Source: JANLSE01 sp038214135 (GTDB lineage Bacteria > Chloroflexota > Chloroflexia > Chloroflexales > Roseiflexaceae). From it: a stretch of DNA of 15,137 bases. Location: NCBI GenBank assembly GCA_038214135.1, contig JBBQSD010000145.1, positions 1 through 15,137 of the forward strand, given 5' to 3'. Position numbers and translations under genes: made by a program. Below the pieces are notes generated by a model. The model saw only the letters and a program-made list of their open reading frames with translations. It searched no databases and was not told the DNA's origin. Positions 1-7,215 of this stretch are shown piece by piece. Positions within the stretch are counted from its first letter, which is position 1; each line of letters opens with the position of its first letter.

Positions 1-59
1 CCGATCACTGCGATCAATGCAGCGATACGGGTCATGGTTCGTGAACGAAGCTTCAACAT
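1..59 (-). CDS. N-terminus of an exported or membrane protein (partial, cut by left edge)
   Basis: An ATG on the minus strand at 59-57 opens a frame that runs off the left edge. The visible residues are MLKLRSRTMTRIAALIAVIG: a short basic stretch followed by the start of a hydrophobic segment, which is the typical beginning of a signal peptide or signal anchor. An AGGAG Shine-Dalgarno sequence lies 11 nt upstream on the minus strand (about 75-71), supporting the start. Nothing further can be said about function because only 20 codons are visible. A second ATG at codon 9 is possible but has no better ribosome site. Confidence 0.6.
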   Translation of the reverse strand, partial: MLKLRSRTMTRIAALIAVI

Positions 60-525
60 ATCCAGATAATCTCCTGTGTCATACGTCGTGAGGTCGTGTG
101 TTCATGGCCATGATTGAGGAGTAAGCGTCTTTCTGTATCGGCGTGTTGTTGTCGGCACCTCCTTCGCATACATGCCTGCGTTGGGCTGCTGAATGCACGG
201 CACGCAGCGGCCAACCTATGGATACACAGGTTTGTAGCAGGCACAATAATTGTGTGGAACTGGTTAGACAAACGCCGAAGGAGAACGAGAGAAGGTGCGG
301 CGTAGAGTGGAGTAGTGTGACAATGTTGATATATTGATTGTTACTAGCTCCACTAACATATTCGAAACATGCCCTATTCTTGGATGCATAGAGATGCATA
401 GATGAATAGTTTGTAAGGAAGAGACGCGATCCAGCGCGTCTGTACAATGGCGAGGGGCAATTTGCAGGGAGGGGATATATCGCATCCGTACAGCGGCGGG
501 TGCGCTGCATCGCGTCTGTTGGGTG
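60..525. other. Intergenic region without a credible gene
   Basis: Several open frames cross this stretch, but their translations are rich in Cys, His, Ser and Arg with no family resemblance, and none pairs a good ribosome site with a sensible start. It must hold the promoter and leader of the minus-strand gene starting at 59. Visible signals are a 13-bp palindrome CACAATAATTGTG at 242-254, a hairpin at 422-441, a smaller hairpin at 491-507 (CAGCG/CGCTG), and a short degenerate tandem repeat of GATGCATA words near 383-408. No tRNA or recognisable riboswitch was seen. Confidence 0.5.
422..441 (-). terminator. Possible gatA terminator hairpin
   Basis: AGACGCG and CGCGTCT form a perfect 7-bp stem around a 6-nt loop, 85 nt beyond the gatA stop. 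On the minus strand the hairpin is followed by a pyrimidine-rich stretch (CTTCCTTAC) but not by a clean T run, so it is at best a weak intrinsic terminator. Confidence 0.3.
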
Positions 526-1992
526 TCACGCGAGCATTGGCCTACGGCTATGCCAATCGGTGATGCGCTGGTAGGCATCGCCAACCCGTAGCAGGGTTGC
601 TTCATCGAAGGGGCGGCCAATCAATTGCAACCCAATCGGTAGCGCTCCATCGAACCCGCAGGGTACGACGAGGCCAGGGACACCAGCCAGATTGACGGGT
701 AATGTACACACATCCTCAAGATACATTGCCAGTGGATCATCGGTATGGGCACCAATTGGAAATGCGACAGTTGGGCTGGTTGGTGCAGCAATCAGATCCA
801 CCTGTTCAAAGGCATGCTGGTAATCGCGGCGTATCAGGGTGCGCACCTGTTGCGCTCGTTTATAGTAGGCATCATAGTAACCAGCCGAAAGAGCATAGGT
901 GCCTAACATGATGCGGCGGCGCACCTCTGGGCCGAATCCCTGGCCGCGGGTATGTTCCAGTTCTGCACGATAATCCTGATCGGGAACGCGCAGCCCAAAG
1001 CGAACCCCATCGAAGCGCGCCAGATTAGCGCTGGCCTCGGCTGGCGCAATGATGTAATACACAGGCAGGGCATATTTGGTATGCGGCAGGCTGATCTCAA
1101 CCACATCGGCACCCTGGGCCTGTAGAGCTGCGATGGCCTCACGCACCGCTGTTTCCACAGATGGATGCATGCCATCAACAAAGAATTCGCGTGGTACGCC
1201 AATTTTTAACCCGCGCACATCACCAGTCAGCGCTGCACGATAATCCGGAACTGCCTGTGATGCAGATGTGCCATCATATGGATCATGGCCAGCAATCGCC
1301 TGCAGAATCAGCGCACAATCACGGGCTGTTCGGGCCAGTGGGCCGATCTGATCGAGTGATGAACCAAAGGCAACCAGGCCATAGCGCGAGACGCGCCCAT
1401 ACGTCGGCTTCAGGCCTGTCACGCCACACAGTGCTGCCGGTTGGCGAATACTACCACCAGTATCCGTTCCAAGAGTGCCAAGCGCCTGCCCTGCAGCAAC
1501 CGCTGCGGCGGAACCGCCGCTCGAACCACCAGGCACACGCGAAAGATCCCAGGGATTATGGGTCTGCTGAAAGGCGCTATTCTCCGTCGATGAGCCCATC
1601 GCAAATTCATCACAGTTGAGCTTGCCAAGCAGCACGGCTCCTGCCGTTTTCAGGCGTGAAGTTGCGGTTGCATCATATGGCGGAATATACTGCTCAAGTA
1701 TCCGCGAACCACAGGTCGTGCGCACACCCATTGTCGAAATGACATCCTTGATCGCCAGTGGAATGCCACGCAATGGTGAATGATCACTGTTCGGCGCATT
1801 TTTGTGGGCGGTATCGGCAGCCTGTGCCTGTGCCAATGCTCCATCTGCGTCGATTGTCAGATAGGCAGCAACCTGTGGTTCTGTCGCAGTAATGCGTTCT
1901 AGCAAGGCCTGCGTCAGTTCGGTCGATGTGATTGCGCCCTGATCAAGCATATCGCGCGCTTCAGCAATAGTCAGTTGATAGAGTTCAGTCAT
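526..1992 (-). CDS. gatA: Aspartyl/glutamyl-tRNA amidotransferase subunit A
   Basis: This is the amidase subunit of the cytoplasmic GatCAB complex, which releases ammonia from glutamine to convert Glu-tRNA(Gln) or Asp-tRNA(Asn) to the amide form. The 488-residue length is normal for GatA. The amidase-signature catalytic residues are all present with the family's spacing: Lys82 in GIPLAIKDV, Ser157 in PGGSSGGSAAAVAAG, and Ser181 in DTGGSIRQPAALCG, followed by the conserved GLKPTYGRVSRYGLVAFGSS block. The start is the ATG at 1992, giving MTELYQLTIAEAR, which aligns with other GatA N-termini; the upstream ribosome site is weak (GATGAG). It begins 21 bp after the stop of the sugar-phosphate transferase gene, on the same strand, so it probably shares that transcript. 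gatB and gatC are not adjacent, which is common outside Firmicutes. Confidence 0.97.
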   Translation of the reverse strand: MTELYQLTIAEARDMLDQGAITSTELTQALLERITATEPQVAAYLTIDADGALAQAQAADTAHKNAPNSDHSPLRGIPLAIKDVISTMGVRTTCGSRILEQYIPPYDATATSRLKTAGAVLLGKLNCDEFAMGSSTENSAFQQTHNPWDLSRVPGGSSGGSAAAVAAGQALGTLGTDTGGSIRQPAALCGVTGLKPTYGRVSRYGLVAFGSSLDQIGPLARTARDCALILQAIAGHDPYDGTSASQAVPDYRAALTGDVRGLKIGVPREFFVDGMHPSVETAVREAIAALQAQGADVVEISLPHTKYALPVYYIIAPAEASANLARFDGVRFGLRVPDQDYRAELEHTRGQGFGPEVRRRIMLGTYALSAGYYDAYYKRAQQVRTLIRRDYQHAFEQVDLIAAPTSPTVAFPIGAHTDDPLAMYLEDVCTLPVNLAGVPGLVVPCGFDGALPIGLQLIGRPFDEATLLRVGDAYQRITDWHSRRPMLA

Positions 1993-2013
1993 GCACTACT
2001 CATCATTCAATAT

Positions 2014-3495
2014 TTAATCCCCGTGATTCCGGCCAGTCAGAATATCGAAGGCTGTCTTGATAATAATTTTAATATCAAACAGCAGCGACCAGTTTTCGAC
2101 ATAATAGAGATCATAGCGCGTTCGCTCTTCCACGCTTGTATCGCCGCGCAGGCCATTTGCTTGCGCCCAGCCGGTAATGCCAGCCTTCTGTTTATGGCGG
2201 CGCATGTAGCGCGGAATGTTCTGGCGAAAGCGCTCGACATACTGGGGTTGTTCTGGCCGAGGCCCAACCACACTCATCTCGCCCCGAATGACATTAATGA
2301 ACTGTGGCAGTTCATCGATTGAATAGCGCCGCAAAAACCGACCAAACGTCGTAATCCGTGGATCATCACGAGTCGTCCAATCGCCAAGATTTTGGGCATC
2401 TACGCGCATAGTGCGAAATTTGATCGTCGGAAATGGCCGATTATCCAACCCGACCCGTTGTTGTACGAAAAAGACCGGCCCACGCGATTCGAGCCGGATC
2501 AGCGCCGCAATCAGCAGCATCCATGGAGAAGCAATCGTGAGTGCAATTGCGGCAACCACCAGATCAAGCAAGCGCTTCATTGCCTGGTTGAAGGGGTTAT
2601 CCAGGGCAACATTCCGCACGCTGATCAGCGGTAGTCCGCTAATATCGCCAACAGTGACGCCATTGTTGGTGATCAGATGAAAGGCATCGGGATAGACCTT
2701 GATTTCGACTGCTTCATCCTCTGCGAGTGCGACAAGATCCAGTACCTCATCTGGCGTACGGCCAGAAAGTGCAATAATCACCTCATCGGCCAGAACGGCG
2801 CGCACCACCCGGCCAAGTGAGTTGGGATTACCAAGGACGGGCACTCCATCAATGATCGTACCAATCGGAACGCTATCGGAAAGGAAGCCCTGCACCCGAT
2901 AACCAAGCTCGGGCGTCGCCTGAATGCGCGCACTGATCTCGCGCCCAGGTGCCCGCGCCCCGACAATCACAACGCGGCGCATGTCGTAGCCGCGCCGCCG
3001 GAGCGCCGCAATCGTACTCCGAACGACACCCCGAGTCAGGGCACAGGCAGTCGCGGTGGCACCCCAGACGCCCACCAGGATCGTCTGATCAATCGGCAGA
3101 TTATCGCTGCCAAGCTGTGGCAGCAATGCGTTGACAACTAGGGCAATGAAGGCACTCAGCGTCACAGCAACGATAATCCGGAAGCTCTCGTCAATCCGGG
3201 AGATACCACGCCTGAGTGTGTACAGGCTGGCCGTTGCGAAGGCAACTGCAAGGATGATATTCAGCAGAATCAGAAAGAGCTGCCATGTTCCTGGATCAGC
3301 GGCATCGAAGGCAGCCTGAACATTGGCGTCCACAACCAACCGCCAGCGATACACCTGAACAATCGCTAGATTAGCGGCTAGTGAGTCGCCAGCGATCAAG
3401 CCAAACATCATCAGCAACCGCACCTGCCAACGACGTGATCGCAGCGCTTTATTCGACTCTGCGCGCGGTTGGGGGGCGGAGGAGATTACGGCCAA
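2014..3495 (-). CDS. Polyprenyl-phosphate sugar-1-phosphate transferase (WcaJ/WbaP-type, EPS priming enzyme)
   Basis: This integral membrane enzyme is predicted to transfer a hexose-1-phosphate (glucose or galactose type) from UDP-sugar to undecaprenyl phosphate, the first step of exopolysaccharide or O-antigen-like glycan assembly. Its 493 residues show the long PHPT layout: hydrophobic segments around 26-48, 72-94, 106-127 and 137-154, a Rossmann-like CoA_binding_3 region (RRVVIVGARAPG, from 173), a hydrophobic segment near 310-334, and the C-terminal Bac_transf catalytic domain. The latter has KFRTMR (359-364), RRYSIDELPQFINVIRGEMSVVGPRPE (389-415) and KAGITGWAQANGLRG (437-451). The start is TTG at 3495, supported by a consensus AAGGAGGT sequence 9 nt upstream; this overlaps the glycosyltransferase gene by 47 nt. 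The sugar substrate cannot be read from the sequence. Confidence 0.93.
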   Translation of the reverse strand: MAVISSAPQPRAESNKALRSRRWQVRLLMMFGLIAGDSLAANLAIVQVYRWRLVVDANVQAAFDAADPGTWQLFLILLNIILAVAFATASLYTLRRGISRIDESFRIIVAVTLSAFIALVVNALLPQLGSDNLPIDQTILVGVWGATATACALTRGVVRSTIAALRRRGYDMRRVVIVGARAPGREISARIQATPELGYRVQGFLSDSVPIGTIIDGVPVLGNPNSLGRVVRAVLADEVIIALSGRTPDEVLDLVALAEDEAVEIKVYPDAFHLITNNGVTVGDISGLPLISVRNVALDNPFNQAMKRLLDLVVAAIALTIASPWMLLIAALIRLESRGPVFFVQQRVGLDNRPFPTIKFRTMRVDAQNLGDWTTRDDPRITTFGRFLRRYSIDELPQFINVIRGEMSVVGPRPEQPQYVERFRQNIPRYMRRHKQKAGITGWAQANGLRGDTSVEERTRYDLYYVENWSLLFDIKIIIKTAFDILTGRNHGD

Positions 3496-4357
3496 GGCCC
3501 AGGACCTCCTTGATAGTGATGCCAGCCTCGATCAACCATCCCAATGCTGCCGGGGTTGTCGTGGCATAATATTTACGATAAAAAATTCGCATTGCATCAT
3601 AGAATGCCCGGATTGATGCGAATGGGCGCTGGCTGCTGGCGGCACGTTTATGATGGTGGACGATCACGCCAGCAATATACATGATCTGCCAGCCATACTG
3701 CTTGATCCGAAACGCCCAATCCAGATCTTCGCCATACATAAAATAGGTCTCATCCAGGAGCCCGACCTCACGAACTACTGCGCTGCGCACCAGCATACAA
3801 GCCCCAACCACCGAATCGACTTCCGTTTCAATCGTTGGATCGAGGTAGGTCATGTTATAGCGCCCAAAGCGCTGGCTGTGTGGGAATAACCTGGAGAGCC
3901 CCAACATGCGATACAGCGAGACTTCGGGGGTTGGAAATGAACGTCGACATGCCAGATCCAGCGATCCATCTGGCAACAATAACCGTGGCCCACAGGCGCC
4001 AACCGCCGGATGGCGCTCCATATAATCAACAAGCATATCCAGCGAACCAGGTGGCGTAAGCGTATCTGGGTTCAGCAGCAGGACATACTCTGGATGTGTG
4101 TTTGGCGCGCTATCATCCAGAATCTGGCGAATGGCAATATTGTTGGCATAGGCGAAGCCACCATTATGGCTGTTCACAATCAGCTGTACCTGCGGAAATT
4201 CGGCCTGAACCATTGCCGCACTGCCATCGTGCGAGGCGTTGTCCACAACCCAGATGGCAGCATTGCTACGCGCAGCCCCTTCCCTGAGCGAAGCCAGGCA
4301 GGCACGCAGAAGATCGCGGGTGTTATAGTTGGCGATAACAATAGCAAGTGTTTTCAT
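3449..4357 (-). CDS. Family 2 glycosyltransferase, rhamnosyltransferase-like
   Basis: This GT-A fold glycosyltransferase probably adds a sugar, by family resemblance often L-rhamnose from dTDP-rhamnose, to a lipid-linked glycan at the cytoplasmic face of the membrane. The N-terminus MKTLAIVIANYNTRDLL is the canonical first strand. It is followed by WVVDNASHDGSAAMV (36-50), NGGFAYANNIAI (65-76), the metal-site region LLLNPDTL (93-100), and the acceptor/catalytic block GACMLVRSAVVREVGLLDE...YGEDLDWAFR (185-217), as in WbbL/RfbN-type enzymes. The start is placed at the ATG at 4357 rather than at 4420, because the TATAAT of the promoter lies between them and the 4357 start matches the family N-terminus. 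It is the first gene of a unit with the priming transferase and gatA; its 3' end overlaps the next gene by 47 nt. The donor sugar is inferred. Confidence 0.9.
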   Translation of the reverse strand: MKTLAIVIANYNTRDLLRACLASLREGAARSNAAIWVVDNASHDGSAAMVQAEFPQVQLIVNSHNGGFAYANNIAIRQILDDSAPNTHPEYVLLLNPDTLTPPGSLDMLVDYMERHPAVGACGPRLLLPDGSLDLACRRSFPTPEVSLYRMLGLSRLFPHSQRFGRYNMTYLDPTIETEVDSVVGACMLVRSAVVREVGLLDETYFMYGEDLDWAFRIKQYGWQIMYIAGVIVHHHKRAASSQRPFASIRAFYDAMRIFYRKYYATTTPAALGWLIEAGITIKEVLGLGRNLLRPPTARRVE

Positions 4358-4366
4358 TGCGAGCGA

Positions 4367-4375
4367 ATTATACCA
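4367..4375 (-). promoter_or_regulatory. Extended -10 promoter of the glycan/gatA unit
   Basis: The minus strand reads TGGTATAAT, a perfect extended -10 (TGn plus TATAAT). Only 9 nt separate it from the ATG at 4357, so transcription should start within a few bases of the start codon and the message would be near-leaderless. No Shine-Dalgarno sequence exists in those 9 nt. The -35 region has no good match, as expected for extended -10 promoters. Confidence 0.65.
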
Positions 4376-4476
4376 CAGCGTCTTTCGGCGCTTGTCTAGC
4401 GTGCGGCTGAAGAGCAGCATCGATTTTGCTGATGCCCTATTCCCGATTTAAAGCGATTATGATATAGTTGTTCTTG

Positions 4477-4482
4477 TATAAT
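4477..4482 (+). promoter_or_regulatory. -10 element of the VanW gene promoter
   Basis: A perfect TATAAT lies 45 nt before the chosen ATG at 4528, predicting a leader of roughly 40 nt. The -35 region is poor. It faces away from the extended -10 at 4367-4375, making this a divergent promoter region of about 170 bp. Confidence 0.5.
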
Positions 4483-4527
4483 TGTTGAATGATAACGCTT
4501 TACAATACGTTTGGTCGGAGGTGGTTG

Positions 4528-5931
4528 ATGTCCCGTCGTGCCCTCATTCGGGCTACCATAGCAGCCAGCGCGGCTGCGGCGTTGGCTCCATTCTCACGTG
4601 CATTGGCTGCGCCTGGTGTTGCTCCAGCACCCACTGTGCAGATCTATTTCCCCGAAACTGGTCATAATATTGGGTTCAAATTCCGGCTCTTCTATGAGCG
4701 CAATGGCGGCCTGGAACTCTTTGGCCTGCCGCTGACCGAAGTCTTCACCGATGGTGCAACCCAAGTTCAATATTTTGAGCGAGCACGCTTTGAACTGCGG
4801 CCCGATTTGGCCGATTCTGTGGCACTCTCATTGCTTGGCAGTGAGTTGACTGCTAGCCGCACTGATCCAGCATTTCAATGGTTATCCGGCGAGCCGGGGA
4901 ATGGCCGGAAGTTTTTTCCAGAAAGTGGGCACTCGATTGGCGGCGCTTTTCTGGAATACTGGCAGCGCAAGAATGGCCTGATCGCCTTTGGATACCCTAT
5001 TTCGGAGGAATTATCGGAAACCAGCTCCGATGGTGTTGAGCGGGTTGTTCAGTATTTTCAACGGGCACGCTTTGAACTGCATCCCGAGGCGGCCTTTACG
5101 CCCAATGCGATCCAGCTTGGCCATCTGGGGCGGCAGGCGCTCGAGGCTCGTTCGGAATTGGCTGGATATACGGCCCCGGCCACTCCAATGGCGTTGCTCG
5201 GCAGTGCGACAACCGGTTTCCGTGGTTCTTCCTATGAGCGGCGCACCAATGTCCAACGCGCCTCGGCATTGTTCGATGGCCAGATCGTGCAACCAGGCGA
5301 AGAATTCTCCTTCATTGGCAATCACGATTTCTCGGAAGCATCTGGCTTTGTTGAGGGCTACGGGATTGTGAATGGCAAGCTGGATCGGGTGATCGGCGGT
5401 GGGCTATGCCAGGTCTCGACGACCATGTTCCGTGCGGTGGCCAATGCAGGCCTGGAGGTTATGCGCCGTATTCCGCATAGCTATGTCGTTTATTTCTACG
5501 AAAATATCCCCGGCTTCGATGCAACGGTGTTCACACCAGGAGTCGATTTCCGCTGGCGCAATGATATGCCAACCCCAGTAACAATTGTGACGAATGTTGA
5601 TGTCGCTCGCGGAACGGTGACATTCGATCTCTACGGAACCGGTGACGGTCGGCAGGTTGCCTATCGCGGCCCAGATGTTCGTAATCGGGTCAATCCAGGG
5701 CTGGCGATCTGGCAGTATGATCCCAAACTCGCATCTGGCCAAAAACTCCAACTGGTGCATGGACGGCCAGGAATGGATGTCACACTCGCTCGCAGTGTTG
5801 TACTGCCAAGTGGCCAGGTACTCCGCCTGGATACCTTCCACACGCATTACCAGCCCTGGACTGATTTCTGGACCTATGGCAAGGGTGTGACGCCCCCCGC
5901 AAATGTGATTATTGCCCCATCTCAGGTATAG
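4528..5931 (+). CDS. VanW family protein with Tat-like signal and duplicated N-terminal module
   Basis: This is a predicted exported, cell-wall-associated protein of unknown reaction; VanW/YoaR proteins occur near peptidoglycan functions but have no settled activity. From the ATG at 4528 it has 467 residues. Residues 1-30 form a signal with a twin-arginine-like MSRRALIR motif, an Ala-rich core and an ALA cleavage region. Two copies of one module follow, at about 38-95 and 128-190, each with YFPETGH/FFPESGH, FGLPLTE/FGYPISE and QYF(E/Q)RARFEL. The VanW domain is at about 230-370, with NVQRA, PGEEFSF, IGGGLCQVSTTMFRA (Cys294) and RIPHSYVVYFYE. The last ~90 residues look like a G5-type tail. The start at 4528 is preferred over ATG 4489 because GGAGGT lies 5 nt upstream and the Tat motif then sits at the N-terminus. 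It stands alone, divergent from the glycan genes. Confidence 0.9.
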   Translation: MSRRALIRATIAASAAAALAPFSRALAAPGVAPAPTVQIYFPETGHNIGFKFRLFYERNGGLELFGLPLTEVFTDGATQVQYFERARFELRPDLADSVALSLLGSELTASRTDPAFQWLSGEPGNGRKFFPESGHSIGGAFLEYWQRKNGLIAFGYPISEELSETSSDGVERVVQYFQRARFELHPEAAFTPNAIQLGHLGRQALEARSELAGYTAPATPMALLGSATTGFRGSSYERRTNVQRASALFDGQIVQPGEEFSFIGNHDFSEASGFVEGYGIVNGKLDRVIGGGLCQVSTTMFRAVANAGLEVMRRIPHSYVVYFYENIPGFDATVFTPGVDFRWRNDMPTPVTIVTNVDVARGTVTFDLYGTGDGRQVAYRGPDVRNRVNPGLAIWQYDPKLASGQKLQLVHGRPGMDVTLARSVVLPSGQVLRLDTFHTHYQPWTDFWTYGKGVTPPANVIIAPSQV

Positions 5932-5934
5932 AGA

Positions 5935-6190
5935 GTATTCAGGAGTCAGTATTCAGAAGTCAGAATGATTGAACTGCTTTGCCCCTCATCCCCGCGCCCC
6001 TTCTCCCAGAACGGGGGAGGAGTTGGGGTGAGGTCTAAAGGCAATACCTTTGAAATAAGACCTGACAGGTCTTGGAGAAGCCATCGGAAAGTGTTCGAGG
6101 CCGACCTGTCAGGTCTCAGCACGACCATATTCGATAAAGGCTTGCTGGTGCGCCAGCCCTTCTGACTCCTGACTTCTGGCTTCTGAATAC
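5935..6190. repeat. MITE-like nested inverted-repeat element
   Basis: The element is bounded by 31-bp inverted arms at 5935-5965 and 6160-6190 that match at 26 of 31 positions (counted by hand) and are built from CAGGAGTCAG / CAGAAGTCAG words. Inside are a C-rich/G-rich imperfect hairpin (about 5984-6034) and two inverted copies of a 15-bp odd palindrome, AGACCTGACAGGTCT at 6058-6072 and its near-complement at 6102-6116. No open frame inside looks like a transposase, so it would depend on an enzyme elsewhere if mobile. It fills the convergent gap between the VanW gene and the phosphotransferase gene and may also stop transcription from both sides. Confidence 0.65.
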
Positions 6191-6202
6191 CGGTCGGGTA
6201 CA

Positions 6203-6240
6203 CCAGCCCTTCTGACTTCTCACTCCTGAATTCATACTCC
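6203..6240. repeat. Extra repeat arm running into the phosphotransferase stop codon
   Basis: CCAGCCCTTCTGACT at 6203-6217 repeats directly the same 15 bases at 6153-6167, a 50-bp period. It is followed by another CTCACTCCTGAATTCATAC arm resembling the element ends. The TGA of the phosphotransferase gene (6234-6232) lies in this arm, so the repeat appears to have landed at, or supplied, the end of that gene. Confidence 0.55.
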
Positions 6241-7215
6241 CGGCGTCTCCAGGTTCCATAGCAGATCGGCGAGTTCGCTGAGGGTTGCTACCGTTTGCAA
6301 TACAGGCTTGAGCTTGCCAAGGATGCTGAATTCATGCAGCAGTGTCAGGGCCATTGCTCGCTGTGGAAGTGCGGCGGCCAAGGTTGGTTCGCCATAGGCA
6401 CGAAGAAACGCCTGTAACAGCCGTTTGTCGGCATCGAACAGCCCAATATGTAATGCCACCAGATCATAGGCTGGATCACCAACGCGTGCATCACCAAAGT
6501 CGATCACGCCGGTTGGCTGCCAGTGCCCACCAGCCCATTCCCCCAGTACATGGTCACGATTCAGATCGCCATGCAGGAGTTTTGGGGTGTTGGAGTGATT
6601 AATCAGCACTTCAACAGGTAGAAGATACTGGTTGAGCTGGAGACAGAGGTGTTCTGGCAATAGGTTCCTGGCGATCTGGAGTTCAACCACATTCGCCCGT
6701 TGTGTGCTAATGAACGCTGTATACGCATCCCAATCCGCACGCAGTGGGCTATTGTCATCGATTGGGAGCGCATGAATATGCCGCAGCAACGCCCCTAACC
6801 AGGTTGCGAGCGCGAGCCGATCCTCAAACCCAACATCCTGCATTTCCCCGAGGCTTTGCCCAGGCAACATGGATGTGATCACATATGGCCAATGCCAACC
6901 GCCATCGCGATCAAACAGTTGCCCACTTGCAATCAGCTGCGGAGCCAGAATGCCATCGGATTGGGCAATAAGTTCGTAGCACTTCCGCTCGGCAGGGAAG
7001 CTGAATGCGCCGCCAAATAAATCGGGATAGAGTTTGATCGCATAGCGCTGATCGACCAGAAACACCGCATTTGTTCCTGGCAAACCCGCTCGGATCGCGG
7101 TGCAGAGCAATCCATGACGATAGCATATTTCGGCAACATATGGCTGCCAGAAGGCTGGATCAGTGAAGCGTGTACCATACTCGGTACGGCTGGTGAAGAT
7201 CGGTCGCTCGATCAT
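6232..7215 (-). CDS. APH-fold phosphotransferase (aminoglycoside/choline kinase-like)
   Basis: This is a predicted cytoplasmic small-molecule kinase of the APH family; the substrate is unknown. The 327 residues contain the kinase-like landmarks: Lys61 in YAIKLYP and Glu76 in PAERKCYELI for the ATP-binding lobe, the catalytic loop LLHGDLNRDHVL with base Asp217, and the metal-binding IDFGDARVGDPAYDL with Asp239. In the loop the usual Asn (HGDxxxxN) is replaced by His222, a variant seen in other 'HGDLxxDHxL' members, so this is a subfamily trait rather than damage. The ATG at 7215 overlaps the stop of the response-regulator gene in ATGA, so the two are translationally coupled. Its last codons lie in a repeat arm. 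Antibiotic resistance should not be assumed; sugar, amino-acid or lipid head-group phosphorylation are equally possible. Confidence 0.88.
   Translation of the reverse strand: MIERPIFTSRTEYGTRFTDPAFWQPYVAEICYRHGLLCTAIRAGLPGTNAVFLVDQRYAIKLYPDLFGGAFSFPAERKCYELIAQSDGILAPQLIASGQLFDRDGGWHWPYVITSMLPGQSLGEMQDVGFEDRLALATWLGALLRHIHALPIDDNSPLRADWDAYTAFISTQRANVVELQIARNLLPEHLCLQLNQYLLPVEVLINHSNTPKLLHGDLNRDHVLGEWAGGHWQPTGVIDFGDARVGDPAYDLVALHIGLFDADKRLLQAFLRAYGEPTLAAALPQRAMALTLLHEFSILGKLKPVLQTVATLSELADLLWNLETPGV

Noticed and set aside
159..169. CACCTCCTT resembling the 3' end of 16S rRNA
   Set aside because: It is simply a Shine-Dalgarno-like sequence on the minus strand without a start codon at useful spacing; no other rRNA sequence is present.
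383..408. Short tandem repeat of GATGCATA-like words
   Set aside because: Only about two and a half degenerate units of 8-10 bp; not enough for a satellite or CRISPR.
79..510. 143-codon open frame on the minus strand between gatA and the truncated gene
   Set aside because: Translation is rich in Cys, His, Ser and Arg, with no motif or repeated structure; no ribosome site at the start; it looks like chance open frame.
6232..7215. Aminoglycoside resistance gene
   Set aside because: Only the generic APH fold is visible; the catalytic loop is the HGDLxxDHxL type and nothing points to an antibiotic substrate.
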